A stretch of DNA of 64,000 bases from Calliopum simillimum (GCA_951812925.1 OX638369.1:130041287-130105286), one strand, 5' to 3'; shown: positions 1 through 13,370, numbered from the stretch's first letter. Notes: a model not told the origin generated them from the sequence alone. Translations and numbers: made by a program.

Positions 1-239
1 AGTGTTTTAAAAAAGCTATGAAGAACTGGTTAAATCTTATTTCAATATCTATTTTTATTTAAAAATTTTCCATATTCAGGATCACTTTTCGGTTTTTTCA
101 AATGTTCTCTGGAATAGACCAAATTCAACATGGTGCTGATTTACATCAAAGAGTATTTTTTGGTGCACAATTTCTAGCAAAATTTTTAGGCCACACTAAT
201 ACAGAGCAGAAATATCAAATAAAAAATCTTAAAAAAGTA

Positions 240-1215
240 CCCCTTAGCGAATGTCATGAAAGAATCATTATGAGTCACTAACGACAGTGCTTTGGCGTTG
301 ATGACATTCAGGGACGTTCCCATATAAGTCTTTCATGACAATTCCATACAAGTGACCAATCTGTCGTTAATACCTTCTGGATGACATTGTCATGCAGGGG
401 ACATGATGCCTTCTGGATGACATTGTCATGCAGTCGACATAAGTGACACAATGTCTATATGTCATCAACCTCAGGTAAACGACAATGACGTGATGTGTCA
501 TCAACGGCTTCTGAATGAAAAATTACCTTTTTCTTCGTTCAAAACTTTTGCTATTCAATTCAAAATAATTAACATAATTACTGCGTTTTTTTACCAAATT
601 ATATTATATTAAGGTGGTATATATGTAGTACATCACTCACTAAATGAAGAAATTAATTTCAAAAGAATAAATGTACATAAATATGTATTAATGATATGCT
701 GTCGCTATGGCGTTTTCTTTGTAGCCTTCATTTGTACGCTCTCTTCGTATAGTTGCTCGAAGTTCGGCCACAATTTTCGTGAAATGCTATTTCTGTATGT
801 CTCTATCAAATGTTAAATAAAAAGTCTGCCATTAATGTCTCTACATAATCTAGGAACCACAATTCTTACATTTTCCAGGACCCTTTTTTTAGCAGATAAA
901 AAATGATGAACAAATAAATGTTTGTTGAAATAAAATTTTTCACATCAATTTCAATCAATTTTTTTAAGAAAAACAACTAGCAAGACTGACAAAGAAAACA
1001 ATGAAAAATAATGAAAAAATGAGAGAGGAGGCTGACGATTGCATGACATTTTCTTGTTTGCGTCATATGTTGAGGGACGTATGCATGACAATGTCTTGTC
1101 AGTGACTATGTCTACGATATGTCTATTGTATGTCGCCTAAAAAACGTGTGTGAGACTCAAAGTCACCGACAAGTCATTGATGAAAACGCCATGGAAGTCA
1201 GCTTTCGCTACGGGG
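240..1215. mobile_element. MITE-like element with TA target duplication
   Basis: The ends are inverted copies of each other: CCCCTTAGCGAA at 240 matches the reverse complement of the right end (TTCGCTACGGGG, ending 1215) at all but one base. Both are flanked by TA (238-239 and 1216-1217), as expected for a Tc1/mariner-type insertion. Subterminal zones carry many copies of a near-palindromic TGACATTGTCATG motif (about 380-430 and, inverted, 1040-1120). A longer phrase containing it is directly repeated at 373 and 411. No transposase ORF is visible, so it would be non-autonomous. The superfamily is inferred only from the TA duplication. Confidence 0.7.
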
Positions 1216-1517
1216 TAATTACGAAATAAGTTATGTGTACAAAAATGAGCTTTTTTAGTTTGCTCATCGTTGCATTTTTATCCTGTACACACAAATTTCT
1301 ATATAACGAAATGTGACGCGACCATAAAAATTTCCCTAACGTAACGAAATCAAGTATAACTTCAAAGATAAAATTCTATGACGATAAGCTCAAAATTTCA
1401 AACAAAAGAAAACATAATTCGGCTTTAAATCTTTTGTGTATGGTTTGATACAAACGTTTTTTTATAAGTATTTATCTAAAGGCAAGCCCCCAATTTTTCC
1501 AAGTCCGTAGTTTACTT

Positions 1518-1763
1518 AAGGCCGCTTTACACTATCCCACAAAGTATAAAGACATGTCCAAATTGACATGTTGCAAGCAATGTGTGATAGTTAAAACTAG
1601 AGAAAAACAATCTAATGAAAAAGCGTTTTGATTTGTTGGACAGTCTAAACATGCAATTTGACATTCCTCCTCACATTAATACAAAATTGACAGTATAATG
1701 AAATTCTATCACACTTTTTTCTGACATGTTGTAATACTTTGTGGGATAGTATAAAGTGGCCTT
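1518..1763. mobile_element. Short MITE with 30-bp terminal inverted repeats
   Basis: A 30-bp sequence beginning AAGGCCGCTTTACACTATCC at 1518 recurs inverted at 1734-1763 with two mismatches. The 246-bp unit has no coding capacity. A further inverted pair lies just inside (GACATGTCC near 1551, GACATGTTG near 1723). No clean target-site duplication is seen, so the superfamily is undecided. Confidence 0.75.
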
Positions 1764-1934
1764 TACAAAGTTTTGTACAAAAGTCGAAAAGAGACATAGT
1801 TATCTGAACAAGCATTTCTTTTTATATGCAGACTAGCTGACCCGGTAGCGACTTCTTTCGCCCGTTTCCGTTTACATATGTTCCAAGTCCCATCCATCTC
1901 CGTCGTCCTTCTGTTCCAAGCCCTCAGCTTTTTC

Positions 1935-2335
1935 AAGGTGAATAGAATATATGTATATTTATGTACCAACTTTTATAATGATAGCTACTATAGGCGCAGA
2001 AATATAGCATTTTTAGTATTTTTACTGTACGAGGGATGCAAATTCCTTTCGTTCAATCCCTCTTAAGCTTTGCATGCTGAATAGTAGACGCAATAAACAT
2101 CCATGTACCAAGTTTCATAATGATAGCTGGTATAGGAACACTGATATAGCATTTTGTGTGTTTTTTTCATATGGGGGTGCAACGTCCCCTCGTTCAGTCC
2201 CCCTCAAATTTTTCATGGTTGATGGCAGATACATTATGCATAAGTTCATCAACTTTCATAGTCATAGCTTGTATAAGTGTAGAGATATAGCATTTTTTGT
2301 ATGACGGGGACAACCCTCGCCCCCCTCAGCGGCAT
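1935..2335. repeat. Three diverged tandem units of about 141 bp
   Basis: A phrase of the form ATAGCT..TATA..GATATAGCATTTT occurs at about 1979, 2121 and 2262, spaced 142 and 141 bp. Each is preceded by a 'gtaccaa.tttcataa' stretch and followed by a run of pyrimidine-rich sequence. The units are strongly diverged. A GCTGACCCGG motif lies just upstream (about 1837). This layout resembles the tail of an insect transposable element, but I cannot name the family. The short ORFs here are by-products of the repeat. Confidence 0.6.
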
Positions 2336-2342
2336 CTTACCC

Positions 2343-4390
2343 CTTCAGATCCTTCTACAGACCATAATAAACGATTTAAAAAAAAAAATTATGTAAATCG
2401 GCAGTGTAGTTTCCGCGTCCATAAGCTACATGCGAATGAAAAAATGAAAATTTGAATTTCAAATGAAATGGTTCAGAAGTCTGAAAAACCCGTTGAATCT
2501 ATTCATCTGCAGCAGCAAAATCATGACGTAGGGGACATTTCATGAATAATTGAGCATTACGCACACAAAGCAACTCTAGCTACCGGGCACAATCGACTAA
2601 ATTTGACAGACTATTTATTCCACAATGATGATGCACCATCGACTTTTTCCCGTACTTTTGTCATTTTGTTTCGACCGCAGCAAGTACATGGGAACATTTG
2701 GAGAGAATTCCTCTGTTGGGCTTGGTTTCTGTGTTGATGGATTTGAAAAAAAACCCGGCGCGGAAGCTCTCCATGTCTAACTCGGCGGATTAATCGCGGA
2801 ATCTACCTACGGAATATGAAAAATGCATGGGTCAATATTGATAATGCTACCATCGAGCATCGGAGGGTCAGAACTGGGCTTGATCTACGAAAAAAGCATA
2901 TATTCTTATAGAACTTAAATATTTTTACACACAGAATATCAGTGGGACATTGTAGTTGGCTAGATCGAGCGTAGAAAAGGCTTGATTGGCAAAAAGACCA
3001 TGACGAAGGGGACATTTTCAGTAGTTTTTATACGATTAAAGTTACGGGACTTCTCTTTGATTTCGTGATGTATGCACATGACTAAATATGTAAATTTTGA
3101 AACAATGGTATGGTGGGATAGAAATTTTGCTGCAATTGCGCAATAGACCCGTGGGACAGGTGTTCTTCTTTGGCATTTTGTGACATTTACCCATATATAG
3201 ATTGGTCAGATATCAACATAAATGATCTTTCTAAGATCATATCTCAAAAACTATGTTATAACATACTGTAATACTTTTAGAGGAAAAAAAATTTTCTTTT
3301 GTTTAGAATGTTTCGAATTCACCTATATGGTCAACCGAACTAATTAACCAAATAAACCTCGAACGCAATCTATGAACCCACCAGCAGGTGCACACAAAAC
3401 ATCCGTAAATTTTCAAGCAAACAAAACGTGAACACTTCCAACCCTTTCCAAACATTGAACTTCTCACTCTCTCCTGCTACTGCCACATTACTTATTTGAT
3501 GCCCATTCGATACATTTCAATTGCACTTTCGTGTAAGACACTTAATTGCCACTTATAGACACTGTATTTTAAATTATTGTACAAGTTCCGTTTCCAAACA
3601 AACAAACGACCGACCGACTGTCAGTCAGTGCAACATGTGCGCCATTGTGCAGGTCCACCACTTATGCAACCTGTAATCAATGTAGCAACAGCAGTGACAA
3701 ACATGTTGACAACTTCGGTAGACAATTAGGAACAAATGTTGTCAATTGACATGCCCATTCCATCTCACCATGTCGACGACAAGCGAAGATGTCTTGCTCT
3801 AAGTTTTCTTCATCTTTCAATTGCTGAATTGGTCATACACGTAAACATATCATTACTGCAATGTCGCCAATAATGTGACCAAATGTGAATATCGTAACAA
3901 GCGTTAACGTCCGTCGTCTTGAAAGAACAATAAGATGTTGCTTGAGCTGAACATGTGCTCGAAGATGAGTGAAACAGTGAAAATTACTCAAGAAAGTTCT
4001 TGTCTACTGCTTTCACCATCACTTGGATACCATCACGTGTTGGCTACAAAGTTGTTGAAGGGAAATCAATGCAGAAACAAACGCAATCAGGCCTAAATAC
4101 TTACAATATGCCACAAACATTCTGAAGAAGTTGACGAGAAATTAGGTGTTTCTAGAAAAAATGAAAAGTAGAAAACGTAATCAAATCGAAAGCTCATGAG
4201 TTGACTAAGGTGACATGGCGAGAAGAGTTGATATTGAACTCGTTACCTAACTGACCTTTTAAAATGCTTCCGAAAGTATTTAGCAACAATTAGTCTTGAC
4301 CGAAAGCACTAAAAATCTTTCATTAATATCCTTCTTTTTTCTGTTTTTTCTTTTTGGTGGCACCCCTTAGTAGCAAGGCGTTGGCAATTT
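2343..4390. other. Intergenic, no gene recognised
   Basis: AT-rich sequence without a convincing exon. A phrase CATGACG.AGGGGACATTT occurs at about 2523 and again at about 2999, so 2520-3030 may be a degraded repeat. Nothing else is supported. Confidence 0.5.
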
Positions 4391-5335
4391 GGTCTGTGGC
4401 ACATTGCTAGCATGATATCACGTTATTTACAGCAATGCAGGAAGTATTACAGCAATTTGTACTTCAGCTGACGACAGCAGCAGCAACAAGACGTCGACTA
4501 AAACTGAAATATTAATGGCATGGTGGAATTTTTCTGTCACACCCGAACTTACGATGATTCTTTAGCCATTTTGGGGTGATGGTTGTTTTGGGCGCGCGCC
4601 AAATTTATTATTGGGGTTGCTAAATTAAAATGGCGTCCGGCCAATTATAATTGGATCGTAGCGATAGCAGCGCATCTAAGCCCCAACGATTTCCGTGAAG
4701 TTGCGTACTGTGAATGGGGGTAGCGATTAGATTTCAGCGAAAACTCGGCGACATTTTAAGTGCCGCAGAAATGGCCGCTGCAATCGCACATACGAGACAG
4801 GGTGAAGAGGATATGGATTGAGGATTGCGACGTATGTCACGCCGCGCCATCGTCACCAACGGGCGGGCACACAAATTGATTGACATGTCGTTGACTTTAC
4901 GTCAATTAAACTAAACGTTCATGCGCAATAATCAGCAACAGCACAGCCAACCATCCAGCTACCGTCTTCTGTTTAATAGAATGAAAGTGGATTTTAATTT
5001 TATTTGATTTGATTGCCCGTTGCGCACACAACGGCTGCTGTGTTGAGTAGTTGAGTTCAATTGCAGCAACACAGCCATGTGGCAGTGTCGCACACCATGG
5101 ACGAGGAGGAGGGTGATTCAACCAATAAGGTACCAACCGCCACTTCAGCAGGGGTGGACTGGGTTTTATTGCAATTTGCAGATCATAAAGGTGGGCATTC
5201 GCAAGGGTTTTGCTTGAATTTCCGCAGGATAACACGTATTTGCGGTCGCTCTACTATTGAAGCGGTAATGCAAACAGCATTTAACGAATCGGCAGATGTT
5301 TGTGACGTTAATGCTGATTATTAGAGTGTAGAATA
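4391..5335. other. GC-richer intergenic block
   Basis: Base composition rises here and the sequence is less repetitive than its surroundings. A frame open through 5061-5324 holds an acidic start (ATG at 5097) but shows no domain, and no splice sites of good quality frame it. The block could be a regulatory region or an unrecognised exon. I do not assign a function. Confidence 0.3.
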
Positions 5336-7530
5336 AACAAGCAGCCTCTTTTGATGTACACTGAAAGTAACATTTGTTCGATAAGCTAAAGTGAGCTACT
5401 TTGAACTACAGAATTTCCAAAAAGTTTTAGGTCAATTAAAGAAAGTTTCCAAACATGGAATTGGCTTTCTATCGCCGCTTAAGGTTGGTATACTTAAAAC
5501 TTCTTTCGACAGGTAAAGTGTAAAATTTCAAGGCCGCACACTTTTTTTACGACACTTTTTTGGCGACACTTTTCGTTACATCCTGTTACATAGTTTGTGA
5601 ATACCAATTGAAAGTTTTTTCGGATACCCGAAGGCTTCATAGTCAAAACGAAGAATAACTAGATATACTAGAGAAAAAACATTTACGGCGGACTATCAAC
5701 AAGCTTTAATTGATTTATTTTCTAGGACACCTGAAGGTTTTCGAAGGTCACCCGAATGCTTCACAGTCTCAAGTGAAAACATCTATTGCGAAGAATCAAC
5801 AAGTCTCAATTCAATATTTCCTCGTACACCCGAAGATATATTGACACATAATATTGCAAATTCAATCAAGGAGATGTTTAAAAAATAATGAAAACGATTA
5901 ATACTCCTGTAAAATAGATATTTGGTCTGATACAGCATTTTTGGGTTATCGCTAAATGAAGGGATAAGCAACTCATCGATTTTTGTCCATTTAGTGCGTT
6001 AAATTTGTTTCTCTCTGTGTAGTCTTTCCTTTCCTTTCCATCATCATCATCAACCGCTTTCTTTCGATCTTTCCCACGCCGCATGCCTCTGACAGCATTG
6101 ACAGCGGTATGATGCTGAAGGTAAAAAGCAACTACGCCTGAGCAATTACACAATTAGGAAGTCTGCACGTCAAACGTTTGTTTTGGCTTTACGAATTTTA
6201 GCCTCGAGCGAATTGTGGTCCAGTCACTATGAGAAGAGAGCTAAGCCTGACAGACAGCCTGCCTTCGTTTGTTGTTTAAATTGAGTGCCAAACTTTGCAC
6301 TTGAACGGAAGTTAATGGTCCACACGTAAGGAATGCAGACCTTATTACCAAATCAGCGCTTCTTCTTGATTTTTTTTCCTGTGGGAAGTAACACATCGTG
6401 GGAGTATTGAGTGCAGCATGCCTAAAGCGTATAACAGAAGCTGACAAGGAATTGCTTTTTAAGCTGCACGTAAGTAAGCGTTAATGCCACAAATTACGTC
6501 AGACACTTAACACTTCATAAGGAGACACTGGAAGAAGGAAGAATGAAACTACGGAAAGGCAGTCAAAGAGATCGAATCACGAAAGGCAGACAGACCACCG
6601 AGCGTGTCAAACCAAACAAACGAAGATCAACATATCATTTAATCCTGACTGAAACTCTGCTACCAATCAAATTACATGCACAACAACAACAACAACAACG
6701 GGCGTTTTGGCTACTGTGGTTGCAATCACCATCACTGGCGTTTGGACTGGGTTCATTAAGTTCTTTAAGCCCTTTGCAAACTTTCATATACTTATCTTTA
6801 AGTTTATATAAATTGTTGTGTTAATTTTTAATAAACTTCCAGTTAAAAAATGATTTTTTCATCTTTTGAGCCCATATCCGGTTATGCCACTGTTACTCAC
6901 ACTTCAAGTCGTGACTTGGCGCTAACTCTTGGCACTGATGTTTCTGTAGCTCAGTTAAGTTTGGTTTAAGCTCGTGAATTATTGCGGTATTTAATGGCAG
7001 TTGACGAGAAAACTGCAATGCTGCATACTGAATTGAAACTATAGCCAGCAAAGGATGCAGTAACATCGGTAGCAGTTGCATTTTCCAATGAGCGATGGCT
7101 TTGAAACTTGGCAAATTTATGAGCAACACTGCACAGGCGGACAGCGACATCGCTCAAATTGCATCGGAGTTGTACAAGTTGAAATGGAGACCACGAGCTG
7201 TTATCCCTTTTGGTAGCCCTTGCATTTTTGGAGTAAGAAATATAGTCGTTTCTAAGTTTTTTTTGATTTTTTTTTTGTTTTGAGAATCGAAGTGAGCACT
7301 CCTTTGCTGCCCAGTGAGAAAATAAATTACCAATGCCAAACATTTACCTAATTAGACAGACTTCGGTTATGCCCAATGAGTTGGTTAGAGTATTAAACAA
7401 ACAGCTGACTAGTTTCGAAAATTTTGTTAAATCTGAAGTTATAACCAGATTAACTTAAGTGAATGAGCAAGTAACGTAAAAATAGATATATTAGTCTTCA
7501 TTAATGGTATTTGAACGCGTCCAATGATTA
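5336..7530. other. Intergenic, no gene recognised
   Basis: Only short chance reading frames and small simple repeats (CAA repeats near 6679) are seen. Confidence 0.45.
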
Positions 7531-8230
7531 ATCGAAAAACATCTAAAAATATTGAAATACGTCAAAGAAATCGGTAAAAATCCAAGTGTAACGAAAAACA
7601 TCTAAAATATCGGTTAAAGTCCAAAAGTATTAAAAAATATTAAACACATCGAAGAAATCGGTAAAAATTCAAAATTATCGAAAAACATCCGAAATATCTA
7701 TAAAAATTCAAAAGTATCGAAATACATCGAAGACTTCTGTAAAAGTACAAAAATCGAATAACATCTAAAAAATCGGAAAAAGTTCAAAAGCATTTAAAAA
7801 TATTGAAATAAATACATTGAAAAAAAAAAACCGTAATAGTTCATGTGTATCAAGATTCATCGAAGAAATCGGTCAAAGTCCAAAAATATAGGAAAACAAC
7901 TAAAATATCGGTTAAAATCTAAAAACATCGAAAAATGTCGGTGGAAGTCCAAAATTATCGAAAAATATCTATTGAAATAAATCGGTTTATTTCCAAGAGA
8001 ATCAAACAACATCTAAAATATCGGTAAAAGCCCAAAAGTATTGAAAAATATTGAAATACCTACATACATCGAAAAAATCGGCAAAAGGTCATGTGTATCC
8101 ATTAACATACATCGAAGAAATCAGTAAAAGACCAAAAGTATCGATAAAAAGAAAATCTAATATATTGGTTAAAGCCCAAAAATATAGAAAATCATCTAAA
8201 ATATCGGGAAAAGTCTAAAAGTAATGAAAA
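7531..8230. repeat. AT-rich minisatellite array, left part
   Basis: Imperfect tandem repeats built from phrases such as ATCGAAAAACATCTAAAATA and 'tcggtaaaagtccaaaagtat', with 'gaaatacatcgaagaaatcgg' alternating. The basic period is about 36-40 bp with a loose higher-order double period. Units are diverged and partly deleted. The array resumes at 9021 after a DINE-like insertion. Confidence 0.8.
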
Positions 8231-9020
8231 CTAGTTAGGGTGTTACCTTTGGCCTGGCCAAACATTAAATACCCTACACAGCAGTATTTTGAAAACTCTG
8301 CTAATATGGGAGGTGCCACGCCCTCCAAATTCACCTAGTTTTTCTCAGAGTTTGCATTTATAGTTCTTAGTATTTAAGTGAAATTTGGTTGGATTATCTG
8401 AAAAAATGTTTTCAGAATAGCGTTTTGAAGCTTTTGCTTATATCGGAGGAGCCACGCCCCCTTGTCCGATTTTATCTAGTTTTTGCTTAAAGCTTGCATT
8501 TATAGTTTTAAGTGTTTGAGTCAAATCTAGTTTGATTATCTCAAAAAACGCTTTCAGTACAGCGTTTTGAAGCTTTTGCTTATATGAGAGGTACCACGCC
8601 CTCTTGTCCAAATTTGACCAGTTTTTGTTCAGAACTTGCGCTGACAATTTATAGTGTTTATGTGTATTTTAGTTGCATTGTTGTGAAAAATACTCCAAAA
8701 TTTGCATTTTGAAGATATTTTTTGTATGATTTGGTAGGCGTGTCCGTTGACCGATTTCGCTCATTTTCAATCCCCCGAGCTAACTTTGACAACGAAGACT
8801 GTGTACCAAATTTCATTGAATTACCTTGCTTAGTTTTCCCTAAAAATGTATTTCCTCACACAGCCAGCCACCCAGCCAGCCAGACAGACGGATATGGCTA
8901 TATCGACTCAGGACGTGACGCTGATCAAGAATATATATACTTTTCCATATCTGCCACGCCTCCTTCTCTGCGTTACAAACGGAAGGACAAAGTGAATATA
9001 CCCTGGGTGTAGGGTATAAA
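8231..9020 (+). mobile_element. DINE-1/mini-me-like element, full-length, 3 internal units
   Basis: The copy starts CTAGTTAGGGTGTTACC and ends GTGTAGGGTATAAA. TACCCTACAC near the 5' end is the inverse of GTGTAGGGTA at the 3' end, giving subterminal inverted repeats. Inside are three diverged units of about 140 bp, marked by 'ggtgccacgccc' at about 8312, 8447 and 8590. The 3' part has an AGCC/AGAC-GGAC repeat (8865-8893), a core 'cgactcagga..gacgctgatcaagaa' and TATATATAC. Known biology: dipteran mini-me/DINE-1 elements have (GTCY)n and (TA)n tracts around a conserved core and are treated as non-autonomous Helitron relatives. The reading frame at 8722-9012 is a by-product. Confidence 0.8.
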
Positions 9021-9062
9021 TATTGAAATTAACCGAAGAAATCGGTGCAAGTCCAAAGTGAA
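9021..9062. repeat. AT-rich minisatellite array, right remnant
   Basis: 'tattgaaattaaccgaagaa' and 'atcggtgcaagtccaaag' match the array units left of 8231. The DINE-like copy therefore sits inside the array. Confidence 0.75.
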
Positions 9063-11618
9063 AAGCAGTTGAAAGTTCACGTTTCGTACGCAAAGATTCT
9101 GTGAAAAATACTAATACCAGATATATAGTGGCTTTAATAGGTTCACATCCTTAGTACGTAATTTTGTGGGTTCACGCCTACAGTTTGCATCTTCTTGAAA
9201 ACTTTTTAGAAACAAATTCATGAAAGAAAAAATAGTGCAAAAGGTCACTATGTCAAAATGTTTGTTCTAACTAAAACAAGTCCTTGCGTAGGATGCATTA
9301 GAAAGATTTTCTTAATGGGATGTAGTTCGACATATAACACACACACACATACCCAACAAATTTGCACGCCAAAAATTATTTAAAAACTCATAATTCATGA
9401 GATTATCATTAAAACCAGTAGGAGTGCAAGAACGGAGGAACGCACCGAAACTGGCGCAGTGACGCAGACGACGGAACACTAAAGTGACGCAACGCAACAT
9501 TGAAGACGACAAAGTTGTGGCGTGATACGACGTTGCCATTTTCATATTTAGAGGAAGCCAGCCAGTTTATAGCGGGCTTCAAATTCTCACCTAAAGGCAG
9601 CAGAATTGTACGCATTCGCCATGCAGCAGAACGGAAGCCGCATAAAACTCATGCTGCATGCTAAATGTCACATGTGCGATGATGCTGCATGGTAGCATTA
9701 AATGAGCGAAAATGAAGGCAAAAAAGTTTTTTCTTGCAAGGATTATGAGGCAGGACAATGAGCGAAATGGCAGCGTTGATAATAAATTGTGCGCGAGAAT
9801 TGTCTGTCGGTTTGTCTGTCCGTCCGTCCGTCCGTTCTACTGTTTGTCTTTGACTTTGTCAAAGTTTTAAATTTAAAATTTTGTTAAAAAGTTCTTGCGC
9901 TTGCATTACGGGTATGTCTGGCATACGAATTTCATATGACATCTGATTAATCACACATGTCTGTTTGATAATTTGCGCTTAATAAGGCGGGTTGCTATTG
10001 GCTCTTGTTGCCATTGTTGTAAGCTTTTAGTTTCGAATTAGCGAATACTTAGAGAGCTTTCTGGCGTTGTCTATAATAAGGAGTGATCTAAGTAGAATAT
10101 TTTGGTGTTTAATTAATATTAGAGTCCCAGCCAATAATTACTGTCTGGGAAGTCACTTATCAGTCGCTTGGAAGCATTTTGCAGAAGTTGGAATTCATCA
10201 CAAACGACATCGTACTTTGATCTTCTAAGTGCCTTTTGTCAGAAAAAATTTTACCACGCGTACGTCACGTCATGACGAATCAGAAACATACTACTTGAAG
10301 AAACTTTCTAATATGACTCAAATGATTGTACTGCAAGTCTCGTATAACTATCATATCAAAGTCTCTGAAACAAGACTTCAACAAATGTCGGTTAACGAGC
10401 TAATCAATTTTCCGGGTAGAATTTCGGTTGTCAATTAGTCTTCATATTGTTTCTGCATTTAAAAAAAAAATAAAAAATTAGAGCTATAGAGATTATCAGA
10501 TTTTACGGCTGAAATATATGATGCTTTGGATTTTACCAACTATAAACGTTAAGAAATCTTAGTTTTTAGAACGTAAATTTTTCAAATCTCAATTGATTTC
10601 GAATGATATCACTCAGCCCTTTTCGGTGAACCATCACCGATCCAAATATTTCCATCAATTATAATTTATTGTAGGCACAATGTTTTGTGCATTTCAAGTC
10701 GAAAGTTAAATCCATGGATGCTTTCTGTAGCTTTTTGAGCTTCATTAAATTATCATCCACAATGCATCGTATCAGTTTGTCTCGCTCTCTCTCTCTCTCT
10801 ATATATATACAGATGACAATTTATTTTGAATTCATTTTAAACAGAAAAACATTCAAAGTTAAAACAACAACACAAATCATAACAATGATGAATTTTCATC
10901 ATCAACGTCATCGCCACCATCATCATCATCATCGCATCGCTATCATCACCGTCATCATCTTTAGTTTTGGCGTCTTCTACTCTCCTACTTCTACTGTTTC
11001 TGAAGGATGAAGGATTTTTTTTTTTTTGGGGTGCGCAGTGCGAAGAACGACGTAGTATGGAGGACAACAGGAGCGCAATTTATTTAATTAGATGCATAAA
11101 ACTCGTTAAGATAAGAGCTGCTGAATAACACAAGTAGCGGCACACAATATAATGTTTAGGGTTGCCAAAAGATTGAAATCTATTGAATACCATCAGTTTA
11201 AAAATTTGATTCTAAGATTGTCAAGTTGCGATAATTTTCAACTATTTTGGTGAACTAGAAATATAAACTATCTAAATTAGCGATTGACGGAAAATATATT
11301 TTTCCCAAAGTATATTTTTCCCAAAAATAAGTTTCTCAAAAATTCAAAACCAAAATCATAAAGTGAATAATAAACAATAAATTTGGTTTTTTAAAATTAA
11401 CATCCTGATGTTTTTTTTTTTTTGGATTTTTGATTTTTGGGAAACTTTGTTTGTGAAAAATAAACTTTGGGAAAAATTAGTTGATAAAAGTTTTCCTATA
11501 AAAAAAAAATAAGCATCATATTTAAAAATGTCAATGTCATATCTTGTGTGTCCATTTACCCTACTTTTAGCCGGATACTCTTATTTTGTAAGGCAGCAAA
11601 GGCACAAAAATCCTCTTC
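9063..11618. other. Intergenic with microsatellites
   Basis: No gene recognised. Simple repeats include (AC)n near 9339, (TC)n followed by (TA)n at about 10784-10810, and CAT/CATCAC repeats at 10897-10960. A frame at 10687-11010 is His-rich only because of the CAT repeat. Confidence 0.5.
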
Positions 11619-12045
11619 TTATACCCTACACCCAATGTCCTTCAATTTGTAACAGAGAGAAGGAGGCGTAGCAGGTATAGTAAACTATATATATTCTTGA
11701 TCAGCGTTAGCTCCTGAGTCAATATAGCCATTTTCGTCTGTCTGGCAGGCTGGGTGTGAGTGGAAATATTTTTCGCGCAAAAACTAAGCAAGATAATTCA
11801 GAAATTTGGTGCATTAGCTTTATCGTTAAAGTAATCTCACGGGATTGAAAATGAGCGGAATCGGTCAACGGCCACGCTTACCATCCATACGAAAAATATA
11901 TTCACAACGCAATAATGAGAGTATTATTCGCATTAACGAAAGCCAAATACACATAAATACTGGGAATAGTAAAGACAAGCTCTGAGCTAAAACCAGGCGA
12001 AGTTGGACTAAAGGGCGTGGCAACTCCCATATAAGCAAACAAATT
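11619..12045 (-). mobile_element. DINE-like element, truncated
   Basis: Read on the minus strand, this holds the 3' end (TATACCCTACACCC in plus orientation), the core with 'ttcttgatcagcgttagctcctgagtc', a short (GTCT) tract and one internal unit ('gggcgtggcaactcccatat' near 12020). The 5' terminal sequence is missing. Confidence 0.75.
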
Positions 12046-13370
12046 TTTGATAAATTTTTCCTCATTTATTCGGAAATGGACACGTAAGACATATCGGAAC
12101 CCTAAGTGGAGACACGATGATCCATAATCTTGATACCATCTTCGAGGAATTATGGGTAATTACTTATATCTCCGAGCGTTATGCATTTGGTATTCCAAAT
12201 GGATGAGATTTTTTCCTTGGCTCTTTAGACTTGGCAACCCTAAGCATATGGTGCTGTGCTCTTTGCAGCCAACTTAATTTGAAATGATTCGCAATTATCC
12301 TGGAAGCAATAGCAACAGCAGTTGGCAAAGCGAAAAAAAAATTTGCCTTTTAAGGGAAAGTAGGGTTAGTGGGGCCATAATAGGATGTCGTCATAGGGAA
12401 TAAAGATGTTAGAAGCAAAAAAGCAGAAGAGGCGGCGCGCGGGTGTAATTAACTAAAGGACTCCACTTAATTAACAAACTCAAGTGTTACTGCTGATGCT
12501 GCAGCAGTTGCTGCAATAAATACTTTAAAAGAAATAGAAAAAAAAAAAAAAATAATAAAATTAGTGCAGGCTCAGCAAAACTCCAAGTAGGTTGACTTGT
12601 TGAAGCAGCAGGCCAATGTAAGTAGAGTAGCCTGAATGGTAGTTCTCTCAGTTGTAAATGTGGTAGATGCAGCAGTAGGGGCTTTGGTGGTAGCCAACAT
12701 AATAACAACAAGCAACAGATATATGCGATGACATGAACTATTTTGCATTTACGAGCGAGAGCTCTTTTGCCGTATGTTGAAAATCATTTAAGTTTTTAGT
12801 TTCCATTTAAAAGCCAAACAAACAAACGGATAGACAATGGAGCAGACTGACAGACAGGCAGACAGACAGATAGTCAACTATATATAAATATGTATATTCA
12901 GACTTGTAGACAAAAACAACAACAGCAAATAGATAGCATTCGGTAAAGACAACTTTAGCGTAGGGCGTTGTTGCTGTTGAAAGAAATGTCAAACTGTGCC
13001 GCTGTCAAGGTTAAACACCTGCTGATGAACTGTTAGATGGCTGCGAAGCGAATCGAAACGATTTGTTGCGATTAATTAATAGAAATGAAGTCAAGTTGCC
13101 ACTTTGATGCGACTGATAAAAACACTGGTCAACATTGGTTTTTCTTTGCAAATGTTTTGGAAATTTTCATATTCAGACATTCCATGCCAAACGTAACAAG
13201 ATTTGCCACACCCCTTCCGACTTCATTGAAAAATTGTATATGGTTTAAGTTTTTTGCCAAAACTGATAAAAATTTGCAATTTTTCATTTTTTTTTTTGTG
13301 GATTTTGGAAAGGTTTAAAAAGTGGAAAAATCAACAAACAAACACTCCCCCACATAATTGCTCATAACTT
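12046..13370. other. Intergenic, no gene recognised
   Basis: Contains CAG/CTG- and A-rich simple sequence around 12490-12560 and a (GACA) tract near 12850. Nothing further is supported. Confidence 0.45.

Noticed and set aside
5061..5324. Open frame with an acidic start (ATG at 5097)
   Set aside because: No domain, no clear splice sites and no repeated evidence of coding; kept only as part of a GC-richer block.
8722..9012. Open frames in the 3' part of DINE-like copies (also 47452-47670 and 63033-63227)
   Set aside because: The same frame recurs because the repeat is conserved as DNA; no ATG-led protein family matches.
10687..11010. His-rich open frame
   Set aside because: Produced by a CAT/CATCAC microsatellite; flanking residues are not protein-like.
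13021..13070. Second hammerhead core (CTGATGA at 13021)
   Set aside because: No stem II follows, and the later GAAA is not placed to form a core.
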